A stretch of 27,767 nt of DNA from Glomus cerebriforme (taxonomy: Eukaryota > Glomeromycota > Glomeromycetes > Glomerales > Glomeraceae). Made by a program: the position numbers and the translations under genes. Below, piece after piece: positions 8,847 through 21,307 of this stretch (position 1 is its first letter; the number at the start of each line of letters is the position of its first letter). The notes beneath the pieces were generated by a model. That model was not told where the DNA came from. It saw nothing but the letters and a program-made list of their open reading frames with translations, and did not search any database. The stretch lies in NCBI GenBank assembly GCA_003550305.1, contig QKYT01000016.1:182796-210562 (forward strand). Direction: 5' to 3'.

Positions 8847-11800
8847 ATGGTATTAAAAAAAACAAAGTATAACACCTTACTACTGGTGTCGTATTTATTT
8901 AGTATAATATTTATAGTTTCTAAAGCGGAGACACCTCCCGTTCAAACATGGTTAAAAACTTCTTGGAATGCTCCTCAATTAGTACTTGAAATAATGTATG
9001 TTTGTCTTTGAGTATAAGAATTATTTAGCAAGTATGTTAATCATTTTGTTTTTAATTTCAAGAGAGTCTGTTTCAGTGGAGAACTCTACAGCATATTATC
9101 CACTTATAGATGAATTTATAAGCCAAGAATTATTTTCTTCTGAATTAACTGATCAAGAAGTGTACAACGAGGCACTTGGTGTTATCAAATCAAAGCAATA
9201 TTTATCAACGCCAACATCGGTATCAATTCTTGAATTCTCTCTTTCACTTCATACAACAGCTCCAGCGATTCAAGCTTATTACCATTATTACAATGCAACC
9301 GTAGTGCCAAGCAAACAGGAATTTGATGATAATTTCAATCCTGAGTGTGACGTTTGGGTTGATTGGTACGGTCATCAAGCTTGTAACGTTGAAGATTTTG
9401 AAAAACTGTCTGGATTTGGAAAGTCCGGAAAATACGATAAACTTCTTAATAGGTAATAATAATTATTATTTTATTATTTTTATTTGCTTATGATGAGTTA
9501 CATATTTTTATTAATGTTATATTCGATCATATTTAATAGTTCTGGTCAACATCCGAAACTTTTGCCATTTGATCATATTTTATCTTCCAATGCGGAAACG
9601 TCAACACCATTAGTTATATTATATGCTGACGTGATTTCACCAAGTTTTGTAACTTTTCATCAATTTATAACCGAACTGGTTGATAATGGAGAAGCCGAGT
9701 ATGTTTTACGATATAAACCTCCAAAGAAAAGTCAAGATACTTTGTATCTTGCTGGATATGGAGTGGAATTAGCATTAAAGAAAACCGACTACATTGTAAT
9801 TGATGATCGCAAAGTCGAAACTGGTAGGATTTTGATGTATACAAATAATCCAAAATATGCAAATTTTTATTCAACATAATTCTTATATGATATAGATGAT
9901 CGTGCTGAAGGAGAAAATGAAAGTAGATCAAACTCTGAATCTTATAATGATTCACGTAGTGAAAAATTGAGCGATCATTTATTTGAAGAAGATATATCCG
10001 ATATTAAGCCACTTACAACTCGTGCAATCAAAGGTATTTAATTGTTTTTTTTTTTCATTTTAAATATTATTATATTTTACTTACACAATTTTGTTTAATT
10101 TATATAAAGAACTTGGTGTAAAAGCTGCTCAATTCATTACTGCTTCACAAAGTCCTTTGTCAACTCTTGCACATTTATCACAGAATTTACCAAAGTATTC
10201 TTATCATATTGCTCAGCTTAATCTTAATTCATCGCTTCAACAAGAAATCAGAATAAATCAAAATTATGTTGGGTTAAAATCCAATTCTTTTTGGCTTAAT
10301 GGATTAATAGTTGACCCAAGTTCTATTGATCCATTCAGGTAAGAGTTGATTCTGATCATTTTAATGAAAATTTATCATCAAATTCTAATCTTTTTCCTTT
10401 TGGCTTTTTTTTAAAATAAAATTATAAAGTTTATTGAAAATGCTTCGACGCGAGAGACAGAATGTGTTATCACTTATGAGTCTTGGCATGAATTCACAGC
10501 AAGCTATTGATCTGCTTGCTTCACCTATTATCTCGGAATTAAAATCTTCCCAAGATTTAATTAAGGGAATTTTTGATGTTCGTGACAAATCGGATAAGAA
10601 AAATATTTTAATTTGGTTAAATGATTTAGAAAAAGATGAAAGATATTCAAGTTGGCCAACTAGGATTTTTGATGTATGCATGTTATTGTTTTTGCATTTA
10701 ATTTTTATTGAATATTCATATTTAGGTTTACTTATATTATATTTATTAGATACTTCGGCCAGTCTATCCAGGACAGATGAGATATATACGCAAAAACTTA
10801 TTCAATGTACTATTCGTTATTGATTTATCATCTACGGAAAATCTCAATATTATCACTGAAATTAAATTGTTCATTGAAAGAAATGTTCCAATCCGATTTG
10901 GTCTTATTCCACTTGTGGATAAAGAAAAAAATGAATGTAAGTAGTTAATAATTATGTTAATTTATCCTAAAGTTCGCAGGGAAAGTACCTAATTTTTTAT
11001 ATTTTAAAGCTTTAATAATGGCAAAGTTATTTTATTATCTTGTTGGTCAGTACCCAAAGTCTTTGACCATGCAATTTTTCTCACAGGTTAGTCATATAAT
11101 AAAATTTTAACTAAATTATAATGTAATTTAATAAATTTTTATATTTATGTTCTAGATTCTTGATGAGTCGAAGAACAAATCAGTTAATAAAGTTAAAATT
11201 GCAGAAAAACAATTCAACAAAGTTATTAGTGATCAAACACCTAAGGATAAAACATCAGTTAGATCCTTTTATGAGATTATCAAATCTGATGGTGAATCTT
11301 TACTTGAAGAACAGATTTTTGGTGCAACAGAGTTTATTAATAAGTTCAGAATAAATACTGATGGAAAAGGTGCTATATTTGTCAATGGGAAATATTTTGA
11401 TATGGATGACGTAAGTAATGTAGATTATTATTTTGTTAAATTATTTCGTAGATTGATACTAAAGTTAATGTATTAATTATTATCTATTTATGTTATTAAT
11501 ACTTTACTAATCCATTTTACATACCTTTTTATTTATAGAATTATCAGAGAGATATGGTTCAAACTATTAATGAGCATACTGCATTCATACAGCAGAAAGT
11601 AAACATTCTTATTAAGAAATTAATTGACTTTATTAATAAAAATTTAACATATATATACTTTTATACTAGATATACGTTGGTGAAATTTCTGATCATACAG
11701 ATGTATCTGAATATTTCATGACTTTACCGAATATTCCATCCAGAAGAAATCCTTATGTATTTATATCAGATTTGCAAATCTTGAATGTTATAAATTTAGC

Positions 11801-14800
11801 AGATGAAAAAAATGGAAATAGCGAAAAACTCAATAATTTAAGATATATTTACTCAAGTAGGTTCACATCATATTTTTATAAAATTTGTATTGAGCACACA
11901 TTTATCAAATATTACTATTTTATGTTAGTGAAACAAGATGATAATGAAGTACCTATATCATTATTACTTGTAACTAATTTTGATAGTGAGTATGGAGCTA
12001 AGCAAGGACTAGAAGCTTTGAAATATTTGGTAACCTTTTTATATTTTATTCAACTGTTAATTAAAGTGAATATATTTTTAACAATAAGTATTTATTCAGG
12101 ATGAATCACCAAATGTGCGCTTAGCATTCATTCATAATCCTTCAACTCAAACTAGTGCACGTGAAGATATAAGTTTATCTTCTCTTATTTATCTTATATT
12201 ACATAACTCTGAAGTGAATACAGTAGATATACCGAATTTATCAAAAATCCTCAAAGAAACTATCGAAGAATATCTTAATTTAGAAGACAAAATTAAAATG
12301 CCATTTGTTGAACAAATAGGAGAATCACAAGAAATATCAATTTCAGATTCTGAAAAAATCAACTCTGCAAGATCCTTTGGATGGCAATCAGTTGATAAAG
12401 TCAAGTCACAAACTTATTGGAGAGGATGGAACTCATTTACTCGAAAAACATTGAAATTGAATGAAAATGATACTGCTATTATAGTTAATGGTCGTGTATG
12501 TACTTTAAAATGGCCTATTTATTTGCGAAATTATTATAATTTTTTTAATTTTTATGATATATATAATTAATAGGTTGTGGGACCTTTTATTAATGAAGAC
12601 TTGTTCGTTTTGGAAGACTTCAAATTATTGATTGATATAGAAGTGTCAGAGCGTATCGATCCTGTAATAAATGCCACAAAAGCAGTTAATTTAACAATGT
12701 ATTTGTATAGGTAAACTTATTTATTATTATTATTGACTTAAAAATAATTTATTATTAAATTTATTTTATTCTTTAGGTCCAATTATTCTGATTTTGTAAC
12801 TAAAGCAACTTCTATAATAGCTGCTTCTATGATATCAGATGTTCCTGTTGGACTTTTTGATGGACAAGAATTAAAACGAGATCTTTCATTCAAAAAATTA
12901 AAGTCAAAACACAGGTAAGGATGAATATATAAAAATTTTCAAGAAAATATAATTATTTATACATGATTTTTTTTCTTATATTATAGCAAAGTTGTTATTG
13001 GCGATATAGAGGCAGCCTTGTACAAGATTAGTGTTGTAATTGATCCATTAAGTGAAACGGCACAAAAATGGTCAACTATATTAGAGGTAAAAATGTTTTT
13101 ATTTTCACTATATTGTAAAGAAAAAATTCATTTAATACGATTAATTTTAGATACTATCGCAAGTTGATGGAGTTGCTATTGAGTTATATTTAAATCCAAG
13201 GATGGGTTTGAATGAAATTCCGATCAAGAGATTTTATCGTTATGTATTAGAGCCAAGATTGAACTTTAATTCCACGACTGGGTAATTATATTTTAAATAA
13301 GGATTACTTCACGACATCTTTTTGTTTAAATATCTTTTTTTTTTTAAAAAAAAAATAGTAATTTGATTGCCCCATCTGCTTATTTTTCGAATTTACCCGA
13401 GGATCCTTTATTAACACTTGGGATGGATGTAATTCAGGCATGGCTAGTAACGCCTAAAGTGTCTATACATGATTTGGATAATATTCGGTTAGCGAATTTA
13501 GATTCTCGTTCGAGGATAAAAGGAGTAGAATCAGTATTTGAGTTAAAGAATATTCTTATTGAAGGCCACGCACGCGATATGACACTAAATGCACCACCAA
13601 GTGGATTACAAATTATACTTGGTACAAAAAATTATCCTTCAATGGTAGATACCATTGTAATGGCAAATCTTGGATATTTACAATTAAAAGCAAATCCTGG
13701 TATATGGATATTTAGTTTAAGAGAAGGAAAGTCAACAGAAATTTTCGATATACAAAGTGTTGGAAGTGAAGGATGGTATAGCCGTAATGTCGAAACAATT
13801 GGTAATGAAATTGTATTAAATAATTTTGAAGGATTAATTATTTACCCAAGGTTTACTAGAAAACCTGGTAAAGAAAATGAAGATGTATTAAAATTTGAAG
13901 GAAAAGATGGAATTTGGGATTATATTGTAAATAAGTGAGTATTTTATAGTCTTCTTATATGGGAAGTTTAATGGAATACTAACTGTTTCTTTTCGAAGGT
14001 TTTCGAATAAAGATGTTTCTAAACAGAATAAGGCGGAAATCAATATATTTTCTGTAGCATCTGGACATCTTTATGAAAGATTCTTGTCTATAATGATTCT
14101 AAGCGTATTGAGGCATACAAAAAGTAGTGTTAAATTTTGGTTTATCGAAAACTTTCTATCACCATCTTTCAAGGTAAATTTGGTAAATTTAAATTGTTCA
14201 TTAGTACCTAATTTACAATAATTAATATATTGAATTTATAGGATTTTATTCCCTATATGGCTAAAGAATATAATTTTGAATATGAACTCGTTACATATAA
14301 ATGGCCGCATTGGTTAAGAGCACAAAAAGAAAAGCAAAGAACTATCTGGGGGTAAATTAAAGTGTTTTTTTTTTTTTTTGAAAAATATATAATTAACATT
14401 TATAATATATATTTTTAGATACAAAATTTTATTCCTTGATGTACTTTTTCCACTTGATTTGGATAAAGTTATATTTGTTGATGCAGATCAAATTGTACGA
14501 GCAGATTTAAAAGAATTAGTTGACATGGATCTTCAAGGAGCTCCATATGGATATACACCATTTTGCGATAACAGGCCAGAAATGGATGGATTTCGATTTT
14601 GGAAGCATGGATATTGGAAGGATCATTTAAGAGGAAAACCATATCATATTAGGTACGATAAACTTAATATATACATATGTATTTTGGCAAATAAAATTAA
14701 ATTAACGTATTTATTATGAAAATAGTGCGTTGTACGTCATAGATTTACAACGATTCCGTCATATGGCAGCAGGAGATCAAATACGTGGGCAATACCAATC

Positions 14801-15285
14801 ACTTAGCGCAGACCCAAATTCATTAGCAAATTTAGATCAGGATTTACCTAATAATATGCAACATATTGTACCAATATTTTCTTTACCGCTTGAATGGCTT
14901 TGGTGTGAAACTTGGTGTAGTGATGAATCATTAGTAGGAGCAAAAACCATAGATTTGGTAAGGTTTTAAAAAAGACACCCTACACACCCTTAACTTTTAT
15001 AAAAAATAAATTTATTTATATATTTTTTTTTATTAGTGTAATAATCCATTGACAAAAGAACCGAAACTTGACCGTGCAAGACGTCAAGTTCCAGAATGGG
15101 AATCTTATGATAAAGAAGTTGCTACCCTTGCTGCAAGAATCTTTCAATCACTTAAAACTTTAATAACAGAGTCAAATAGTCAAAGTGGGAGCGCAATTGA
15201 AGAGAGCAGTGAAAGTCAAATTCCTGCCGAAACAACTACCACAATGCCAGATAAATCTTCAACATTAGTCCATGAAGAATTATAG
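8847..15285 (+). CDS. UDP-glucose:glycoprotein glucosyltransferase (UGGT), 23 exons
   Basis: ER-lumenal folding sensor that adds one glucose from UDP-glucose to N-glycans of misfolded glycoproteins so calnexin can rebind them. Exons: 8847-8995, 9063-9452, 9540-9823, 9896-10033, 10110-10338, 10430-10673, 10750-10936, 11010-11086, 11156-11410, 11539-11598, 11670-11856, 11929-12029, 12100-12495, 12574-12710, 12777-12914, 12987-13086, 13151-13281, 13359-13934, 13999-14173, 14242-14351, 14419-14652, 14726-14957, 15037-15285. They join in phase to 1592 residues, normal for the family. All introns are GT-AG, 64-151 bp. Residues 1-28 form a signal peptide, followed by the family start [14 protein letters not shown] and ENSTAYYPL. 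Residues about 35-1250 are the folding-sensor part. The GT24 domain (about 1275-1545) starts [14 protein letters not shown] and has the DAD metal/UDP motif at D1376 and D1378, NLDQDLPNN (1468-1476) and EWLWCETWC (1489-1497). The C-terminus is HEEL, like the REEL/HDEL ER-retention signals. The exon 11/12 joint (A|TG) is the least certain. Confidence 0.96.
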
Positions 15286-15346
15286 ATCATTTTGATTTTC
15301 TTTAGCAAAACTGATTATTTATATTTTAAAAGTTTATAATCTATTT

Positions 15347-15352
15347 AATAAA
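15347..15352 (+). terminator. Candidate poly(A) signal of the UGGT gene
   Basis: AATAAA lies 62 bp after the TAG stop, within the 203-bp gap between the two convergent coding regions. In such A/T-rich DNA the hexamer is common, so this is only a candidate. Confidence 0.35.
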
Positions 15353-15488
15353 AATTTTAGTAATTATTTGTAATTTAGCTATAGATGTAGATTGTAAATT
15401 TACTAAATTTATTAATATTAATCCACATTATAAAATAATGCTAAATACAAAGAATAAAATTATTTTAACTACATAAATACATTCTTTT

Positions 15489-18462
15489 TTAATAATTATT
15501 TCTTTTTCCGAAAGTTAAATCATCTTCGGGTAAAAAAGAATCTTTTGGATGATTATTATGATTTCTTATATCATTAATAGTCATAACTCTTCTTATTTCT
15601 TGACAATTATGACAATTACATTGTTCATTAATTATAGACTTACTTGAGGGTGCTGAATTCATTTCTGAATTTTCAATTTGATCAGGATACTATAAAGAAA
15701 TTGTTACATTAGATAAAGATATATTGTATTTCATCTAAATAAATCTTACCAGTTCATCCCTATAGCCATTAATACCGCCAGCACTTGGTGTTATAGGAAT
15801 ATCATTATTCGTGCCTCCAAATTTTGTTTTCACTTCTTTTACATAACCTTGCCTTGGTTTGGGAAAATCACGTGTTGAAGGTGTTGACTAGAAAAGAAAT
15901 TTCGTCCTAAGATTTAATTATTTATAACTGAGATTTAAAAGACATATTTTACCTGTCTTTTTTCGTTAGCATTCAATAACAAACGCTCTCGTATATCTGC
16001 GACTGATGGTCCACATTTACTATTAGGTAAAGGATATTCTGTATACGCTCTCCTAGGTCCAATATCATATTGTTTCGATGGTGACCTATCTCTATATGAT
16101 TTTGTTGAATAAGTTAGTGGTGATTCATATGTCACATAAGAATTATTTTGCATGTTATCTTCGAATTCCCTATGAATTGCAACATGCTTTTCTTCATATT
16201 GAAGTGAATCCGAATGTTGATAAGGAAACATCTCTTTATTATTTATTATCTTATCACAATCATGATTAGACTTTTGTTCGGATGGAGTTTGTGATACTGA
16301 TCTCATAGGAAGATCAATAGGAAAAGATCTTACGAGTCTTTCGGTTTCGAAACTTGATGTAGGGCGAATTTCTTTTTCGTTCATTAGTCTTTTATCATCA
16401 GTAATGTGATGTTCATTTTCACTACATTCGTTTGAACTATATTTATTAATAGATTCCCAAACTCCATTTTCGTGATTATTTTCAATAAATGATATACGAA
16501 ACGCGGTATTTCTACTTGGTGCTTGATTCGAACTATTTATTTCTTCATTCTTTAATTGATCTTTTTTTAGTGATTTTAGTTTATTATTATTTTTAATAAT
16601 ATCTCGCGATTTATCATAAATTGGTGGTGGTGTTAATGAAATTATTTTATTTTCTTCAGGTTTTATAAAACATTCCTTTTCATTATTGATGGAATTTCCT
16701 TTATCAATCATCGTCATCGTTTCAACTGGATTTGTTTCCTCGCTCTTTATTGTTATTGAATCTGTCTTTTCTGTGATCGTATCCGATGATATTGTTCTTC
16801 TACTTCCACTGTCTCTAAAGAATGGGCTTTCATCATCATGAATACCTATTGATAAACTAGAAAGTAAATTTGGTGTCGGCGGCTTTTTTGTTGAAAGTGG
16901 CTTTCCTTTTGGATTCGGAACATTTGTGGATGAAATTGGAGGATTAATCTCAGTAACTGGAGTGACAATCGGAGGTGCAGAAGAAGTAATCGTTTCATTA
17001 TTTGTGCTTTCAGTTATAATAGTAGTGGTGGTGGTTTCTATAGATATTGAAAATACATGATCAGAAGATTTTTCTGAAACTGATGTAGTTGGAGTTTGTG
17101 ATTCGGGAGATAAGCTTTCTTCTGTTGTATTGATCTTTTCAAATTCTTCTATCGACGGCACAGTTCCTTGTGGTTTATTATTCATAACAGCCTTTTGCAT
17201 TTCTGATATTGAAGCTATAGACCGCGATATTCTAAATAAAGATTTTCGTGATGGTTTTCCAGAAGATATCAATTCATCGTCATTATTATTGTAATTGTTA
17301 TTGTTACTTTCAGATGGCAAAGTCATAATTTGCATTTCCAAGAAGCTGTCGAGATCAAGTAGTGAAGGCACATCTTGTCCAGCAAAAAGTGCCAATTCTT
17401 TTACTTTTGTAATATTAGGTCCGCATTTTTTTAATGAATCATTAAATGAAGCGAATTGACCTTCAATAAACCTACAAAAAATTTGTGATATAACAGAATG
17501 AGTATGATTTTCTCGTCTCGTTACTTCCGCTGTATATTCTGTTCTTGCACGCGCAATATCTGAACCAATGGAAGTCAATGAAGCGACATATTTCTTTTGA
17601 TATGTTGAAATAGAAAAATTAAATCGAAAAATCTCGAAAATTTATGAATTTAAAATAAATCGGACAAGAATTGTTAAACTTACATCGTGAGACTCTAAAG
17701 CGGCTTTTTTACTTTTCTTTTCATAATCTTTACTAATTTTTTTTATTTGCTTATCTAAATATCCAACATAGTCATTATGTGCCTTTTCATCTTTCTATAA
17801 TATAAATAAATTTATTATAATTTATTATTTACTAACATTCATTGAAACTTCAAACTTTACATACTGCAATTTTCTTAGAATATTTATCCCAGAATTTTTG
17901 TAATGTTTCGAATTCTTTTTGTAAAGCCTTATTCTAATTAAAAATATATATAAACATTAATTTCTGATGAGAAAATATTTTATTAAACGCGGTTAAAAAA
18001 ATGACTCACCAATTTATCTTGAACTTCTGCGTGATTTTCATAAAATTTCGCTGCAAACTGTAGGCATTGTACTTTTATTTAGAAAAAAAAATTGTTACGA
18101 TTAATCTTAACACGATGAATTTCGAATTCTAAAATTTTTTTTTTTTTTTTCGAAAACTTACCATGAGATTTATTAATTCCCTTACAATTACTATAATCTT
18201 TTAAACATTTACTAAAATTTTTAGAGATTTTACTTAATTTATTTACACAATCTTTATACTCATCAGCAACTAAAACGAGTTTTTGTAAATTTTCAATTGA
18301 TTTACGTATATCATCTGGTGTAGGATTATCTTCACGTATTTCTTGTGATGGAAAATATGTTGTTAATAATGATGCATTATTTAAATTTTGTGGTGTTAAT
18401 GGTGGAGACTTTGTTGATGAACCGAATAATGACAATCTCCTTTTAATTTGAGGGAATGCCAT
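15489..18462 (-). CDS. IMD/I-BAR-like domain protein, 7 exons, 840 residues
   Basis: Exons on the minus strand: 18462-18162, 18071-18010, 17933-17865, 17794-17684, 17593-15953, 15887-15750, 15689-15489. They join in phase to 840 residues. The N-terminal part (about residues 40-270) is nearly all helix: DIRKSIENLQKLVLVADEYK, FSKCLKDYSNC, LQFAAKFYENHAEVQDKL, EFETLQKFWDKY and DYVGYLDKQIKKISKDYEKK. This order matches the IMD/I-BAR type of membrane-binding domain found in fungal proteins, which sense or form membrane curvature and link to actin; the assignment is from pattern memory. Residues about 290-690 are Ser/Thr/Asn-rich and disordered. Conserved-looking short blocks come back near the end (SKCGPSVADIRERLLLNANE, FPKPRQGYVKEVKTKFGG, and a CNCHNC pair of cysteines). 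The giant fifth exon (1641 nt) encodes the disordered part. Exon 2 has an alternative, weaker acceptor at TTTGCAG. It is tail-to-tail with UGGT and shares its upstream region with the CWF19-like gene. Confidence 0.8.
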
Positions 18463-18914
18463 TATTATTTTAAATTATGTTTCGTTAATTCAATTAGAAT
18501 TTTATATTAGAATTAGTATTTTTAAATTATTCTGGTATTGTATGAAAATGGAGACGCGAATTGAATTTCAAATAATTATCATGCAATTAATAATTTCATT
18601 AATTTAACAAAATAATATATATAATATAATATATATAAAATTTTTTAAAAAAAAAAATCTAAAAATACACCTCTAACCTCTTCCTTACAGGAAAGAAACG
18701 AGATAATAAAAATATTTATATTATTAAATAATTAACCGCGTGGTATCGCCCCTAATTCAAAATAAGGATTCGCGTTACAATGAAATTCAAAATTGGAATT
18801 TTATTTTACCATTCTAGGAAAAGAGGGACAAAAAATTCTTCGGTCACATGTCTAGCATGCATTTAATTTATTCGAATTAGAAAATATCGACCTAGGTTTA
18901 ATATTTGTTCATTC
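18463..18914. promoter_or_regulatory. Shared divergent upstream region of the IMD-like and CWF19-like genes
   Basis: The 452 bp between the two ATGs must hold both promoters. Its centre is a run of A/T repeats (18600-18660), followed by a more mixed part (18730-18790, with ggtatcgcccc and gattcgcgtt) that stands out in this A/T-rich genome. No known factor site is claimed. Confidence 0.4.
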
Positions 18915-21307
18915 ATGGATACTGATCTAAGTTCTAAACGTTCCAAGAAATCAAAAAAGGATAAAGATTCCAAAAAGAAAAAAACAAGTAAACATAAAAA
19001 ACATAAACATCATAAAAAACGAAACCGTCATGAAGAAGAATATAATAGCAATTCTTCCGGATCAGATAACGAAAAAAGTACTTTAGATAATGTGATTTCA
19101 AATGATATTTTACAGGTAGGTAATCCCCTTTTTAATTCGGGTTAAAAGATTTAAATATCATGTTAATAATTATCTACTTTATTTCACATTGAACGAACTT
19201 TACATTTATAAAGAGCGACAGGACAGGTATGTTATATTAATATCCTTTCTTAATATTTGTCCAAAATACTGATTTTTATACTTTAATAAATCTTGAAGGT
19301 TTAATTCAAGATAAGGAGGGCTATGTTCCTTCTGGAAGTGATAGTGTAGGTATTCAAGGCGGATCAAGTTCTCAGACGGTATTTACCGCTTTTAGAAATC
19401 CGCTTAGTAGAGAAACTTTTAAACGACCACAAGAAGTAAGTTCATATTATTCATCTACTTCCAGTGGTTTCTATTCAAAGAAGCGTTCGCGATCTCCTTC
19501 ACCATCAAGTCATGATCGTATGAAGACCGTTTCGAGTACTGGTATATTGAGTATACCATCTGTCACACCGATGTCATCTTCTAAGCCAACTTTATCTCCT
19601 GACGAGTTAAATAAATTACAAGCCAAGGTTCTCCGAGCTAGGTTGATGAATATGCCAGATGCGGATGATTTAGAAAAACAATATGAGGAAGCCAAGAGAA
19701 GAGCAGAATCTGGTTCTGAAGTATGTGGTTTCATTATTTTCTTATTTATAATTTAATTAAATAATATGAATTCTAAGTATTTATTTACGATTTTAGTCGC
19801 ATGTCGAAGTACTGCCTGTATTTGACAGCAGAGGTAGACTTTATGATCTTCAAGGACAAAAATCTGAATCTCCACGACACGCTGGACCATCACGTCAAAA
19901 GAAAGAAAAGGTGTTAATGATGATTTATTATTATTTTTTTCATATTTATTCCTTTATAAAGGTAATATTAATCTTTATTTTATACTATAGATTGATACAC
20001 ATGATGCAAGTGGCGACCGGATACGTTATTTTAAAGAAGATGATGATCTTTCATTAACTGAGTTAGTACGTCAGGAAAGGATTGGAACTAGGGATACGAT
20101 GGATTCACAAATGGCAGAAAGGATCATGAGAGATACAATGTTTCAGGCAATTATGAGTTTATAAATTATGAAAATCAATTCGGATGACACCAATGATTTA
20201 ATAATATATTGCAAGTTTTATTAATGTTGTTTCCGTAATTAGGATGATTTGGAATATATGGATGAAAAAGCAGATAGTATGGCAAAGATTAAAACAAAAA
20301 CTTTTGAACAAAAGAAAGAATTCGCCATTAGAGGTATTATAAAAATTTATATAAAAATTTTAATGATTTAGTTTTGAAATTTATCCTTTTCTTTTTAATA
20401 ATTTCTAATGAGGTTTAAATTTTCTTTATTTATTCAGATTTTCAAAAATCAAAACAAGCTTTGGATACCTGTATATATTGCTTAAAAGATGATTCAAGAC
20501 CTCAAGTAGCTATGGTATCATTAGGATATAGAGCATATCTTGCCTTACCAAATATAGTTGAAATGACTCAAGGTCATAGTTTGATTGTTCCCGTTCAACA
20601 CATTACTTCAACTTTAGAATGTGATGACGACGTATGGGATGAAATTAGGGTATTTTTTTAAAAAAAACATTTTATTCTTAATTTTAATAGGTTTAAATAT
20701 GTTTGTTATTCATCAAAAATCAATTTGATTTTTTTCAATAGAATTTTATGAAATGTTTAATCCAAATGTTTGCCGATGAAGATCGTGGTGTTATCTTTAT
20801 GGAGACTGTTATAAATATGAAATGGAATAATCATACTGTTATAGAATGTATACCAATACCTTGGGACTTGGCTCAGGATGCTCCCGCATATTTTAAGGTT
20901 TGGCTCATTTATTAATTACATTCAACTCTTATCCCTTATTTACTGTTTATATTACTTACATAAATATTATATAGGAAGGAATTTTGGAAAGTAGTGGAGA
21001 ATGGTCACAGAACAGAAAATTGATTGATACATCTAAAGCAACTTTTCGAAGGTCGATGGTTAAGGAGTTACCATATTTTCATGTTTGGTTTGGATTAGAT
21101 AAAGGATACGGACATGTAATAGAGAAGGAGAAGTCTTTTCCTTCATGGTTCGGAAAGGAAATTCTTGCTGGGATATGTGATTTACCTCCAAATGTATGGA
21201 GAAAACCCAAGAAGCTAAATCCAAGAGATAACCCGAATCGAATTCAAGAATTTATGAAAAAGTGGGAGAAATGGGATTGGACAAAAATGTTACAAGAAGA
21301 ACGATGA
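18915..21307 (+). CDS. CWF19-like spliceosome-associated protein, 9 exons
   Basis: Homologue of fission-yeast Cwf19 / human CWF19L2, a factor of late spliceosomes that helps lariat-intron turnover (family knowledge). Exons: 18915-19115, 19214-19226, 19299-19720, 19797-19910, 19991-20146, 20243-20333, 20438-20649, 20742-20897, 20975-21307; 565 residues. The start has a Lys/His-rich nuclear tail (KHKKHKHHKKRNR). The middle holds HVEVLPVFDSRGRLYD and SLTELVRQER, both usual in the family. The C-terminal half has the CwfJ_C_1 domain with CIYC (C344, C347) and the HIT-like GHSLIVPVQH (H379, H387), then CwfJ_C_2 with FMETVINMKWNNHTVIECIP, PAYFKEGI, LPYFHVWFG and a final KKWEKWDWTKML. Two splice features are odd: exon 2 is only 13 nt, and intron 5 starts with GC. 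Both are needed to keep the frame. The gene is divergent from the IMD-like gene. Confidence 0.93.

Noticed and set aside
9665..12404. Minus-strand frames within the UGGT gene
   Set aside because: Each lies opposite well-supported UGGT exons.
18010..18059. Alternative acceptor TTTGCAG for exon 2 of the IMD-like gene
   Set aside because: It keeps the frame but drops VQCLQFA, which continues the helical pattern; the upstream AAAAG acceptor gives the better protein.
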